Source of the DNA: Oscillospiraceae bacterium
GTDB lineage: Bacteria; Bacillota; Clostridia; Oscillospirales; Ruminococcaceae
Direction: 5' to 3'
Assembly: GCA_017521825.1 (NCBI GenBank)
Contig: JAFXBK010000018.1
Location: forward strand, 1 to 49,297
DNA: 49,297 bases
Shown: in pieces, positions 1-7,409 of the stretch
Layout of the letters: each line of letters opens with the position of its first letter
Numbering within the stretch: the stretch's first letter is position 1
Position numbers and translations under genes: made by a program
Notes under the pieces: generated by a model
What the model saw: the letters and a program-made list of their open reading frames with translations, nothing else
The model's database searches: none
What the model was told of the DNA's origin: nothing

Positions 1-741
1 ACCCAGTACCTCGGAAGAAAACCGAAGGCTCTTTCCGGCGGTCAGCGTCAGCGTGTTGCAATCGGCCGTGCAATCGTCCGCGATCCCCAGGTTATGCTTA
101 TGGACGAACCTCTTTCCAACCTTGACGCAAAACTCCGTAACCAGATGCGCGCGGAAATTATCAAACTCCGCCAGAAAATCAACACCACCTTTATCTATGT
201 AACCCACGACCAGACCGAAGCTATGACCCTTGGCGACAGAATCGTTATCATGAGCGACGGCTTTATCCAGCAGGTCGGAACTCCCCAGGAAGTTTTCAAC
301 CATCCCCACAACCTCTTTGTTGCCGGATTCATCGGTTCTCCCCAGATGAACTTCTTCGACGCAAAACTTCTTAAGAAGGACGGAGTTTATTCCGTTGTTC
401 TCGACGGTCACGAAGTTGTTCTTTCTGACGAAAAACAAAAAGCTCTTACCGAAAACGGCGTAGAGGAACAGGAAATTACCCTTGGCGTTCGCCCGGAACA
501 CATTGTTCTTTCTGATAAAGGCGTCAACGCAAACATCGACGTTTCCGAAATGATGGGTTCTTCCGTACATCTCCATGTATCCGCTGTCGGCCAGGACGTT
601 ATCATTATTGTTAACACCATGAACATGACCCCCGCCGAAGTTTCCGAACTTTGCGCAGGAAAAGAAGTCAAATTCGATTTCGGCGGAAACAACTGCCATG
701 TTTTCAGCAAGGAAACCGGAATCAACCTCGAAGCAAAATAA
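1..741 (+). CDS. ABC transporter ATP-binding protein, MsmK/UgpC/MalK type (5' partial)
   Basis: The reading frame is open from base 1, so the N-terminus with the Walker A motif lies outside the window. Visible in order are the signature LSGGQ (residues 11-15 of the visible part), Walker B VMLMDEP (31-37) with D-loop SNLD, and the H-loop THDQTEAM (His about 69). A C-terminal region of about 120 residues then matches the TOBE/OB regulatory domain of carbohydrate-uptake ATPases. This family energises binding-protein-dependent import of oligosaccharides or glycerol-3-phosphate, and one ATPase often serves several permeases. About 125 of the usual 365-375 residues are missing. No permease gene follows, which fits a shared stand-alone ATPase. 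A strong terminator follows the stop. Confidence 0.9.
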   Translation, partial: TQYLGRKPKALSGGQRQRVAIGRAIVRDPQVMLMDEPLSNLDAKLRNQMRAEIIKLRQKINTTFIYVTHDQTEAMTLGDRIVIMSDGFIQQVGTPQEVFNHPHNLFVAGFIGSPQMNFFDAKLLKKDGVYSVVLDGHEVVLSDEKQKALTENGVEEQEITLGVRPEHIVLSDKGVNANIDVSEMMGSSVHLHVSAVGQDVIIIVNTMNMTPAEVSELCAGKEVKFDFGGNNCHVFSKETGINLEAK

Positions 742-764
742 ATTTTAAAAAACAGCATAAAAAA

Positions 765-794
765 GCCGCTCCGGAAAACGGAGCGGCCTTTTTT
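765..794 (+). terminator. Intrinsic terminator after the ABC ATPase gene
   Basis: A perfect 9-bp stem (765-773 with 779-787) with loop GAAAA is followed by a run of T. It lies 24 bases after the stop codon at 739-741. Confidence 0.9.
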
Positions 795-864
795 GCGTTG
801 GATTATTTACCGGCGGATTTTTTTATGATAGAATAATTTTATCAAAAGGAAAGGAGCGGGTTTT

Positions 865-1884
865 ATGTTTGAATTTTTCGCCGGCGCGGCGGTTCTTTTT
901 TTCGGAAACGGAACGGAACAGCAGGGCGGATGCGTTTTCGGCGCGGAAAGCGAAATTGGAATCCGCGCCTTCGCAACGCCAAACGGCACTGATACCGTTA
1001 AAATCGAATCCGAAGAATTCGGAAGTTTTGAAATAGAAATCGGCGATACCGAACCAAAAGCGGAGGAAGCGGAAAAATTTTCCGCCATTGTCCGCGGGGT
1101 TATGAACTGCTTTATCGAAAGCGGGAACATCTTCGGCGGTTTTGATGCAAAAATCCGTTCGGAAATTCCGGCGGAAAGCGGAATTTCCGCCGCCGGAACC
1201 TTTTCGGTTCTGGTCGGGAAAATCATCAGCGGACTTTTCTTTGAAAAAAGCGTTCCCCCTTTGCGCCTTGCCCAGTTCGGAAAAATCGCCCTGGAAAATT
1301 ATTTCGGAAAACCCGCCTGCCTTTCGGAAGGGATAATTTCCGCCCTTGGCGGAACGGTTTTTATGGATTTTTCCGAACTGGATATGCCCTATTTTGAAAA
1401 AATCCCCTTCGATTACGGAAAAACCGGTTATTCCCTTGCGCTTTTGGGAACCGGGGATTTTTCCGAAGATTATACGGAAGAACAAAAGGATTTGGGGTTT
1501 GTTGCCTGGAACATGGGCCACACCTTTCTTTCCGAAGCGGACGAGGCGGAATTTGTTGCCCAGTTCCCCATTCTCCGGCAAAAATGCGGCGAAAAAGCGG
1601 TTTTCCGCGCACTTCGGTTTTATGAGGAATTCCGAAGAGCTTCCGAAGAATTTGAGACGTTTTTAAACGGAGATTTTGAAAAATTCCTGGAGGTTTTCCG
1701 GGAACCTTCCGAAAATGAAGGGGAAAATTCCGAAGTTTTCGATTTTGCGAAAAGTTTAATCGGAGAAAAAGGCGCAGTAAAAGAATTTTCCGGAAAAGTT
1801 CTTGCCTTTGTTCCGGAAGAAAGCGCCGCGGAATTTGCGGAAAAAACTGAAAAACGTGGAATCGGCATTGTGTTTTTGCTTTAA
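865..1884 (+). CDS. Galactokinase-fold (GHMP) protein with degenerate active-site motifs
   Basis: Colinear resemblance to clostridial galactokinases runs through the protein: GNGTEQQGG (residues 14-22) in place of GNHTDHQHG, GGFDAKIRSEIP (91-102), YFGKP (146-150) and ISALGG (158-163), a FRALRFYEEFRR-like segment, and a C-terminal LAFVPEE. The key residues are changed. The Arg before the GNHTD motif is Ala, the ATP-loop GLSSSA reads GISAAG (106-111), and the catalytic Asp of the CGLMDQ motif aligns with Glu155 in CLSEG. At 339 residues it is shorter than the usual 390-430, missing N-terminal sequence and the final Gly-rich motif. The frame is intact and has a good AAGGAAAGGAG site. It is probably a non-catalytic pseudoenzyme or a GHMP kinase with a new role. 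It is co-directional with the small membrane gene 9 bases downstream. Confidence 0.7.
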   Translation: MFEFFAGAAVLFFGNGTEQQGGCVFGAESEIGIRAFATPNGTDTVKIESEEFGSFEIEIGDTEPKAEEAEKFSAIVRGVMNCFIESGNIFGGFDAKIRSEIPAESGISAAGTFSVLVGKIISGLFFEKSVPPLRLAQFGKIALENYFGKPACLSEGIISALGGTVFMDFSELDMPYFEKIPFDYGKTGYSLALLGTGDFSEDYTEEQKDLGFVAWNMGHTFLSEADEAEFVAQFPILRQKCGEKAVFRALRFYEEFRRASEEFETFLNGDFEKFLEVFREPSENEGENSEVFDFAKSLIGEKGAVKEFSGKVLAFVPEESAAEFAEKTEKRGIGIVFLL

Positions 1885-1893
1885 GGAGAAAAA

Positions 1894-2193
1894 ATGGAGT
1901 TTTTGGAAGAATTAAAAAGTTCTGAATCTTTTTTGTATATTGTGTGGGCTTATTATATTGTCATAAATCTTATCAGTTACGGGACCATGTGGCTTAACAT
2001 TCCTTACCGGAAAAAATATAAAAAACAGATTCATTGGATTATATTTGTAATACTGAATTTTCTCGGTGGCTTCTATGGTGTAATTTTCGCCAGAGACAAA
2101 GTCGAATACAAAAAAGGCGACGAAATAGTACTCTTTACCACCCTTCTCGCTATGTTGGCATTTTATATTTTCAACGTTAACTATCTTATGTAA
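1894..2193 (+). CDS. Small membrane protein of unknown function
   Basis: A 99-residue protein with about three hydrophobic segments (near residues 13-33, 46-63 and 80-97) separated by basic loops such as YRKKYKKQ. A GGAG ribosome-binding site sits in the 9-base gap after the galactokinase-like gene, so the two are probably co-transcribed. The arrangement around GGFYGVIFARDK is loosely like that of DUF1294 proteins, and the next gene is a clear DUF1294 member. The two may therefore be distant paralogues, but I cannot assign it to a family with confidence. Confidence 0.6.
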   Translation: MEFLEELKSSESFLYIVWAYYIVINLISYGTMWLNIPYRKKYKKQIHWIIFVILNFLGGFYGVIFARDKVEYKKGDEIVLFTTLLAMLAFYIFNVNYLM

Positions 2194-2198
2194 ATTTT

Positions 2199-2227
2199 TT
2201 GACCGGAAAGCTATTTTATGGTAAAAT
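2199..2227 (+). promoter_or_regulatory. SigA-type promoter for the DUF1294-rlmA operon
   Basis: TTGACC (2199-2204), a 17-bp spacer and TAAAAT (2222-2227) lie 33 bases before the ATG at 2260. Confidence 0.75.
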
Positions 2228-2259
2228 AAAACAAACCTTCCGGAAAGGGGATTTTTAAA

Positions 2260-2514
2260 ATGGTTATTCCTTATTACATTTTTATAAACATCGTCGCTTT
2301 TGCGATGTACGGCGCGGATAAATATTTCGCGAAGAATGATATGTGGAGAATTTCGGAAAAAGCGCTTATCGGCGTTGCGGCAATCGGCGGCGCTTTCGGC
2401 GCGTTTTTCGGAATGGAAACCTTCCGCCATAAAACAAAGCACGCCAAATTCAAAATCCTTGTTCCGGTGCTCATGGCGGTACATCTCGGCGTTCTGGTCT
2501 ATCTTCTTGGGTAA
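2260..2514 (+). CDS. DUF1294 family membrane protein
   Basis: 84 residues. It shows the DUF1294 pattern: an N-terminal hydrophobic helix, YGADK (17-21), WRISE (29-33), a glycine-rich helix GGAFGAFFGM (43-52), FRHKT (55-59) and a last hydrophobic helix. The family is a small inner-membrane protein of unknown function. It starts behind its own promoter with an AAAGGGG site, and its stop at 2512-2514 lies two bases before the rlmA start, implying translational coupling. Confidence 0.85.
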   Translation: MVIPYYIFINIVAFAMYGADKYFAKNDMWRISEKALIGVAAIGGAFGAFFGMETFRHKTKHAKFKILVPVLMAVHLGVLVYLLG

Positions 2515-2516
2515 TT

Positions 2517-3344
2517 ATGAGCATGTTCAGATGTCCGCTTTGCAAGGCAAAGCTTTTAAAAAACGAACGGGCGCTTAAATGTGAGCACGGACATTCCTTC
2601 GATATTTCCGCGGAGGGTTACGTTCACCTTCTTCCGGCGAACAAAATGAATTCGAAAGTTCCCGGCGACAGCAAGGAAATGGCTTCTTCACGCTCCGCTT
2701 TCCTTGATAAAGGCTATTACGAACCGCTTTTAAAGGAACTTGAAAAAACGGTGCTCGAACTTTCCGAAGGCGAAGAACCGGCGGTGCTCGATTGCGGCTG
2801 CGGCGAAGGATATTACACCGCGAATATTGCCAAGGAGCTTAAAAACCGCTTTCCAAAGGCAAAAATCGCCGGTTTTGATATAAGCCGCCCTTCCGTAAAG
2901 CGTGCGGCCAAGCGCACCAAAGAGGTTGAGTTTGCGGTGGCTTCGGTTTTCGATATTCCTGCTTCCGACAAAAGTTTCGATATCCTTCTGAACGTTTTCA
3001 GCCCTTTGAGCATCGATGAATATAAACGCGTGCTCAAACCGGGCGGATATTACGTTTACGTTGTTCCGGCGGCAAGGCACCTTTGGCAGTTAAAGGCCGC
3101 AATTTACGACACGCCTTACGAAAACAAGGAACAGGATACCCCTTACGAAGGCTTTGAGCACAAGGAAACAAGGCGGGTGCGCTACGAAACTTTAATAAAA
3201 ACAAAAGAGGATATTTTTTCTCTTTTCCAAATGACCCCGTATTACTGGAAAACTTCGGCAAAAGGCGCGGAAAAACTTTCCGCCTACGAAAGCCTTTTGA
3301 CGGAAGTTGCCTTTGATATCCATATTTACAAAAAGGAGAAATAA
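2517..3344 (+). CDS. rlmA: 23S rRNA (guanine-N1)-methyltransferase RlmA family
   Basis: The N-terminal zinc finger (Cys6, Cys9, Cys22, His26 in the pattern C-x2-C-x12-C-x3-H) followed by a class I methyltransferase core with SAM motif VLDCGCGEG (90-98) is the RlmA/RrmA architecture. Members methylate N1 of a guanine in the domain II hairpin 35 loop of 23S rRNA; in Gram-positives this is G748 (RlmAII), which affects macrolide binding. 275 residues is a normal length. An alternative ATG six bases downstream (2523) would give MFRCPLC, which is equally plausible. It is coupled to the DUF1294 gene, and the TSCPD gene follows after 3 bases. Confidence 0.9.
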   Translation: MSMFRCPLCKAKLLKNERALKCEHGHSFDISAEGYVHLLPANKMNSKVPGDSKEMASSRSAFLDKGYYEPLLKELEKTVLELSEGEEPAVLDCGCGEGYYTANIAKELKNRFPKAKIAGFDISRPSVKRAAKRTKEVEFAVASVFDIPASDKSFDILLNVFSPLSIDEYKRVLKPGGYYVYVVPAARHLWQLKAAIYDTPYENKEQDTPYEGFEHKETRRVRYETLIKTKEDIFSLFQMTPYYWKTSAKGAEKLSAYESLLTEVAFDIHIYKKEK

Positions 3345-3347
3345 AAA

Positions 3348-3608
3348 ATGCATTACGATTACAAAACCGCAGGAACCTGCTCCAAAAAAATCAGCTTTGA
3401 TATGGACGAAAACGGAATTGTTACCAACATCGTTTTCCTCGGCGGCTGCCCCGGAAACCTTCAGGCAATTCCTAAAATTCTTGAAGGCTGGAAGGCCGAT
3501 GATATCATCGACCGCCTTCTTGGAAACGACTGCGCCGGAAGAGGAACTTCCTGCGCCGACCAGCTTGCAAAAGGCCTTCTTTGGGCAAAGGAACAGGCAA
3601 ACGCATAA
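3348..3608 (+). CDS. TSCPD domain protein (TIGR03905-like)
   Basis: An 86-residue stand-alone TSCPD domain with conserved cysteines at 11, 34, 62 and 69. These include GGCPGN (32-37) and TSCAD (67-71), the motif that names the domain. The same domain occurs at the C-terminus of class II ribonucleotide reductases. Free-standing versions are common in Clostridia and their function is not settled. It has a strong AAGGAG site and is the last gene of the operon before a GC-rich terminator. Confidence 0.88.
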   Translation: MHYDYKTAGTCSKKISFDMDENGIVTNIVFLGGCPGNLQAIPKILEGWKADDIIDRLLGNDCAGRGTSCADQLAKGLLWAKEQANA

Positions 3609-3618
3609 GAAAATTGCG

Positions 3619-3650
3619 GGGCGGGACCAAGGTCCCGCCCTTTTTGTTTT
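3619..3650 (+). terminator. Intrinsic terminator after the TSCPD gene
   Basis: A 10-bp GC stem (3619-3628 with 3631-3640) is followed by TTTTTGTTTTT. Confidence 0.88.
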
Positions 3651-3662
3651 TGTCACAACGCC

Positions 3663-3689
3663 GTAGGGGCGCACCTATGTGTGCGCCCG
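3663..3689 (+). repeat. Family A palindromic repeat (GTAGGGGCGCACC type)
   Basis: GTAGGGGCGCAC and GTGCGCCCG arms surround a short centre, followed by T7. This is the first of many family A copies in the window. It lies in the 214-base gap between two convergent operons. Confidence 0.8.
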
Positions 3690-3756
3690 TTTTTTTGTTG
3701 CGGAAAGGTCACGTTCCCTAAAGCGGACCGGTGTTTTTAAAAAACAAAATATAGCG

Positions 3757-3791
3757 AAAAACCCCGTGTTTTCCTGAACACGGGGTTTTTC
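3757..3791 (-). terminator. Terminator of the amino-acid ABC transporter operon
   Basis: A 9-bp stem CCCCGTGTT (3762-3770) with 3777-3785 is flanked by A-rich and T-rich runs. It lies 30 bases beyond the end of the ATPase gene on the minus strand and could work in both directions. Confidence 0.85.
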
Positions 3792-3822
3792 GTTATAAAA
3801 GATATGAGGAAATGAAAAGGAA

Positions 3823-4611
3823 TTAGCCAAGGATTGCGCGGTCGGAAAAATGTCCGCCGATTTCGCTGAATTTTTTCATAAGGTCTTCAACGGTAAGGTT
3901 TTTCTTTTCTTCGCCGGAAACGTCGTAAACAATTTTGCCTTCGTTCATCATAATAAGGCGGTTGCCGTGTTTAATGGCATCGCTCATGTTATGGGTGATC
4001 ATAAGGGCGGTAAGTTTGTTTTCGTTGATGACTTTATCGGTGATTTCGAGAACTTTTGCGGCGGTTTTGGGGTCAAGAGCCGCGGTGTGTTCGTCAAGAA
4101 GAAGGAGTTTCGGCTTTACCATGGTGGCCATCATAAGGGTAAGGGCCTGGCGCTGGCCGCCGGAAAGAAGTCCCACTTTTGCGGTAAGGCGGTCTTCAAG
4201 TCCAAGGTCAAGGGAAACGAGCATATCGTGATATTTTTCTCTTTCCGCCTTGGTAACTTCCCAGCCAAGTCCGCGTTTTTTACCGCGGCGTGCGGCAAGG
4301 GCAAGGTTTTCTTCAATCTGCATGTTTGCGGCGGTGCCGGTCATGGGATCCTGGAAAACGCGGCCAAGAAGGGCGGCTCTTTTGTGTTCCGGAACCGCGG
4401 TAACGTCTTCGCCGTCAAGGTGAATGGAACCTTCGTCAATGGGCCAAACTCCGGCGATTGCGTTAAGAAGGGTGGATTTTCCGGCGCCGTTGCCGCCGAT
4501 TACGGTTACAAAATCGCCGTCATCAAGGTGAAGATCAATTCCCTGAAGGGCTTTTTTCTCGGTGATGGAACCGGGGTTGAAAGTTTTATAAATTCCTTTT
4601 AAATCAAGCAT
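3823..4611 (-). CDS. ABC transporter ATP-binding protein (TrpZ-like)
   Basis: A complete ABC ATPase of 262 residues: Walker A GGNGAGKST (39-47), Q-loop Gln87, signature LSGGQ (149-153), Walker B LLLLDEH (168-174, with DEH instead of the usual DEP) and switch His207 in MITHNM. It is the third gene of a binding protein-permease-ATPase operon and overlaps the permease by 8 bases. ATPases with this partner set belong to the type known from Streptococcus pneumoniae TrpXYZ, which takes up tryptophan. The actual substrate here is inferred, not shown. Confidence 0.88.
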   Translation of the reverse strand: MLDLKGIYKTFNPGSITEKKALQGIDLHLDDGDFVTVIGGNGAGKSTLLNAIAGVWPIDEGSIHLDGEDVTAVPEHKRAALLGRVFQDPMTGTAANMQIEENLALAARRGKKRGLGWEVTKAEREKYHDMLVSLDLGLEDRLTAKVGLLSGGQRQALTLMMATMVKPKLLLLDEHTAALDPKTAAKVLEITDKVINENKLTALMITHNMSDAIKHGNRLIMMNEGKIVYDVSGEEKKNLTVEDLMKKFSEIGGHFSDRAILG

Positions 4612-5554
4612 TCTTTCCGGCCTCCTTTGCGCGTTTTCTTTCCGCTAATTTAAGGCGGAGGAAAGAGTTTTTGAAGTTCTTTTTAAGGTAAGGAACCGCA
4701 AGGAAAATCGCAACGATTATTGCGGTGAAAAGTTTCATATCGTTGGTGGGGAGTTTGAGCCAAAGGACGATACCCATGATGATGTAATAAAGGATACCGC
4801 CGATTACCGCGGAGGAAAGGCAGAGCCAGAAGGTCATGTGCTTTCCGAAGAAGGCTTCCGCAAGAACTTCGCCGATGATAATGGAAGCAAGGCCGATTAC
4901 AATTGCGCCGCGGCCGATGGCAACGTCCGCAAAGCCCTGGTACTGGGCAAGAAGTCCGCCGGAAAGGGCGACAATTCCGTTGGAAATAGCAAGGGCGAAA
5001 ACCTTGCAGAAATTGATGTTGATTCCCTGCGCCTTTGCCATTGCCTGGTTGCAGCCGGTGGCACGGATTGCGGAACCGGCTTCGGTTCCGAAGAACCAAT
5101 AGAAAGCGGCAATAAGTGCGGCGGCAAAGATAAGGGCAATTACGATAGCCTCGTTAACGGTTCGAAGGGAAAGAACAAGGTTATATTTATCGACGGAAAC
5201 AGCCTGGTTCGGCTTGTTGCCGAGGATATGAAGGTTGATGGAATAAAGGGCAATCTGGGTAAGGATACCCGCAAGGATAGGCGCAATGCCAAGGGCGGTA
5301 TGCAAAAGACCGGTAACAAGTCCGGCGAGCATTCCGGCAACAACTGCGGCAATCATTGCCGCCCAGGCCGGCCAGCCCATGATTATGAGCATAACGGTTA
5401 CTGCGGCGCCGGTTGCAAAAGAACCGTCAACAGTAAGGTCGGAAAACTCCAAAAGCCTGTACGAAATGTACAGGCCAAGAGCCATTATTCCCCAAATTGC
5501 GCCCTGGGCAATGTAGCCCGGAAAAGCGTTTAAAAGAGTACTAATGTCAAGCAT
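4604..5554 (-). CDS. ABC transporter permease (TrpY-like)
   Basis: A polytopic membrane protein of 316 residues with about eight hydrophobic helices, of the branched-chain-permease-like class that pairs with ABC_sub_bind proteins. The ATG at 5552-5554 is preferred because GGAGG (5566-5570) lies 11 bases upstream. An upstream in-frame TTG at 5572 overlaps that site. The C-terminus is basic and cytoplasmic (LRLKLAERKRAKEAGK). It is coupled by overlap to the downstream ATPase. Confidence 0.88.
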   Translation of the reverse strand: MLDISTLLNAFPGYIAQGAIWGIMALGLYISYRLLEFSDLTVDGSFATGAAVTVMLIIMGWPAWAAMIAAVVAGMLAGLVTGLLHTALGIAPILAGILTQIALYSINLHILGNKPNQAVSVDKYNLVLSLRTVNEAIVIALIFAAALIAAFYWFFGTEAGSAIRATGCNQAMAKAQGININFCKVFALAISNGIVALSGGLLAQYQGFADVAIGRGAIVIGLASIIIGEVLAEAFFGKHMTFWLCLSSAVIGGILYYIIMGIVLWLKLPTNDMKLFTAIIVAIFLAVPYLKKNFKNSFLRLKLAERKRAKEAGKNA

Positions 5555-5590
5555 TATAAAATTTGCCTCCAAAGAATGTTTTTTGTTTTA

Positions 5591-6547
5591 TCAGCCAAGG
5601 GGTGCGTAATCTTCCGGAACTTCGATTCCGAGAGCGGTGCAGTTGGCTTCGTTAAAGAGCTTCTGAACTTCGGGAGCATACTGGATTTCCATATCGCCGG
5701 GGTTTGCGCCGTTAACAAGAATTTCGTATGCCATTTCACCTGCGGCGAAGCCGATGTCGTAATAATCGATGGAAAGGGTTGCAACGCCGCAGCCGCCGCA
5801 GATACCTGCTTCGCCGGCTACTATCGCTTTTCCTGCGGGAATCGCAACGTTTGCGATGGTCTCGGTGCAGGAAGCGGCGGTGTTATCGGTGGGGATATAG
5901 ATTACATCGGAAGAAGCGCAGGCGGCGGTTGTTACGTTTGCAACGTCGTTGGAATCCGCAAAGGTGAAAACTTCGGTTTCAAATCCCATATCTTTGAGAT
6001 ATCCGGAGATAACGTCGGACTGATATACGGAGTTGGGTTCTGCGGAGCAATAAAGGATACCGACTTTTTTCGCATCCGGGAAGAGTTCTTTGATCATTTC
6101 TGCCTGCTGATCAAGGGGTGCAAGGTCGGCGGTTCCGGTGATGTTGGAACCGGTTTTTCCGGTCCAGCCTTCAATTTCAAGGGCGGTGGCGTAATCGGTG
6201 ATGGAAGTTCCGACTACCGGAATGGTTGCGGAAGCGGCAGCAGCTGCCTGAAGGGCGGCGGTTGCGTTACCCATCATAAGGTCAACGCCTTCTGCTACGA
6301 GCTGGTTGCAGATAGTAACGCAGGTTGCGGCATCGCCGGAGGCGTTGTGTTCAACAAAGGAAACCTGGTCGCCGAGTTTTTCGGTAAGGGCATCTTTAAA
6401 ACCCTGGGTTGCGGCGTCAAGAGCTTCGTGCTGAACAAGCTGGCAGATACCTATGGTATAGGCGTCGCCGGAAGCCGGTTCGGAAGAACAGGATGCCATG
6501 CAGATTACCATTGCGAGAGCCATAAGAATACTAACGAGCTTTTTCAT
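5591..6547 (-). CDS. ABC transporter substrate-binding lipoprotein (TrpX-like, ABC_sub_bind family)
   Basis: 318 residues with a lipoprotein signal peptide ending CMASC (Cys20). A two-lobed periplasmic-binding fold of the ABC_sub_bind family follows: YTIGICQLVQHEALD, then PVVGTSITD, AKKVGILY and YIPTDNTA-type segments. Family members bind tryptophan or tyrosine in Gram-positives. It is the first gene of the transporter operon and has a GGAGG-type site. It sits directly behind a leader ORF rich in Tyr/Phe codons and an intrinsic terminator, which supports an aromatic amino acid as substrate. Confidence 0.88.
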   Translation of the reverse strand: MKKLVSILMALAMVICMASCSSEPASGDAYTIGICQLVQHEALDAATQGFKDALTEKLGDQVSFVEHNASGDAATCVTICNQLVAEGVDLMMGNATAALQAAAAASATIPVVGTSITDYATALEIEGWTGKTGSNITGTADLAPLDQQAEMIKELFPDAKKVGILYCSAEPNSVYQSDVISGYLKDMGFETEVFTFADSNDVANVTTAACASSDVIYIPTDNTAASCTETIANVAIPAGKAIVAGEAGICGGCGVATLSIDYYDIGFAAGEMAYEILVNGANPGDMEIQYAPEVQKLFNEANCTALGIEVPEDYAPLG

Positions 6548-6582
6548 TTTTCATTTCCTCCAAGTTTTAAAAAAATCGGTAC

Positions 6583-6616
6583 AAAAAAGGCGGTTCCCCG
6601 GTTTTTGGGAACCGCC
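6583..6616 (-). terminator. Attenuator terminator upstream of the amino-acid ABC operon
   Basis: A perfect 10-bp stem (6607-6616 with 6589-6598), loop of 8, then UUUUUU on the minus strand. It lies between the leader ORF (ending 6676) and the first structural gene (starting 6547), so it must be read through for expression. A candidate antiterminator is RNA from 6655-6646 (CUUUGGUUUU) pairing with 6605-6596 (AAAACCGGGG), which invades the 3' arm; three of its ten pairs are G-U. Confidence 0.8.
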
Positions 6617-6627
6617 TTGATTTAACT

Positions 6628-6649
6628 TTTTGCAAATTTTTTTGCAAAA
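6628..6649 (-). promoter_or_regulatory. Leader hairpin between leader ORF and attenuator
   Basis: A perfect 9-bp inverted repeat (6628-6636 with 6641-6649, TTTTGCAAA type) with a 4-base loop. Its 5' side overlaps the segment proposed to form the antiterminator, so it may be a competing structure. Confidence 0.5.
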
Positions 6650-6675
6650 CCAAAGGGCAGAGGCCAAAAGCCATT

Positions 6676-6765
6676 TCAGGAAATTTTGTTGCGGGAATAA
6701 GCGCTCATAAATCGAGCGCTGCGATACATGAAATATTCTTTTTTAAATGCTTTCATGTTTTTCAT
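6676..6765 (-). CDS. Putative leader peptide of the amino-acid ABC operon (29 aa)
   Basis: ATG at 6763-6765 follows AGGAAAGG about 11 bases upstream; the stop is TGA at 6676-6678. The peptide has Tyr at codons 11, 14 and 23 (all TAT) and Phe at 7, 12 and 19, so 6 of 29 are aromatic, and no Trp. An inner 7-bp stem, AGCGCTC with GAGCGCT, lies in codons 16-22. It begins about 40 nt after the predicted transcription start and ends about 60 nt before the terminator, as expected for ribosome-controlled attenuation in response to Tyr/Phe supply. No protein-level evidence can be given; the call rests on position and codon content. Confidence 0.5.
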   Translation of the reverse strand: MKNMKAFKKEYFMYRSARFMSAYSRNKIS

Positions 6766-6812
6766 CGCTTTAAAAATCCTTTCCTGACTTCAGTTTGCTT
6801 TTGATGTTTAAA

Positions 6813-6841
6813 AGTATAACGCTTTAAACTGATAAAGTCAA
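6813..6841 (-). promoter_or_regulatory. Promoter of the amino-acid ABC operon
   Basis: TTGACT (6841-6836), a 17-bp spacer and TATACT (6818-6813), read on the minus strand. The start site would be near 6806. Further upstream, an 8-bp inverted repeat AAGGCGCC/GGCGCCTT (about 6891-6920) of unknown role is also visible. Confidence 0.75.
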
Positions 6842-7021
6842 GGGGTTTTATAAAACTTTTTTCGCGATTTTTAAAACTTTTTTAAATTTAAGGCGCCAAA
6901 AAGGTTTTTTAAGGCGCCTTTGAGTACTATAACATAAAAAGGCGGCGGTAGCAAGGTTTTAACGCCTTTATTTTATATTATACATTATTAAAATGGATTT
7001 AACCGGAGTTTTTTGCAAAAT

Positions 7022-7310
7022 TGTAGGGGCGCACCCATGTGTGTGCTCGGTTTTTATTGCGGCGGGTTTTATTAAAAACAATGTAGGGGCGAACCTTGCG
7101 GTCGTCCGCTAAAAAGGAATCCCTCCGTTTTTTGTTTGCTTTGCAAACAAAAATCCACCTCCATTTAACAAAGGAGGCTCACCATCCGTGGTATTGGTTA
7201 CCACCCTTCCGTCTGCTTCGCAGACACCTCCCCTGATATGGGAGGCTTTTTCGGAACGGCGGATTTTATCGTAATATTGCAGGGGGGCGCACCTATGTGT
7301 GCGCCCGGTT
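7022..7310. repeat. Cluster of family A and B repeats between the ABC operon and lexA
   Basis: This fills most of the otherwise gene-free stretch from 6842 to 7350. Family A copies are at 7023-7050, 7083-7110 and about 7280-7308. Two family B copies on the minus strand are at 7116-7178 (inner stem TTTGTTTGC/GCAAACAAA) and 7201-7246 (inner stem TCTGC/GCAGA). No gene is seen. Confidence 0.8.
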
Positions 7311-7353
7311 GGTAACGAATTATCCGTCCGCCGGCGCCCGAATTTTGCGGCAT

Positions 7354-7382
7354 AAAAAAACAAGGGCGGATATCATCCGCCC
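7354..7382 (-). terminator. lexA terminator formed by a family A palindrome
   Basis: GGGCGGAT ATC ATCCGCCC (7364-7382) followed on the minus strand by TTGTTTTTTT, 28 bases after the lexA stop. The stem is the same inner palindrome found in family A repeats elsewhere (for example 17844 and 20411). Confidence 0.8.
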
Positions 7383-7409
7383 GTTTTATATGGTTTTATC
7401 GGGTAAAAA

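Noticed and set aside
6842-7021. AAGGCGCC/GGCGCCTT inverted repeat and a weak TTGCTA-17-TATAGT upstream of the ABC operon as a second promoter
   Set aside because: The -35 is poor and the consensus promoter at 6813-6841 lies closer; kept only as a note.
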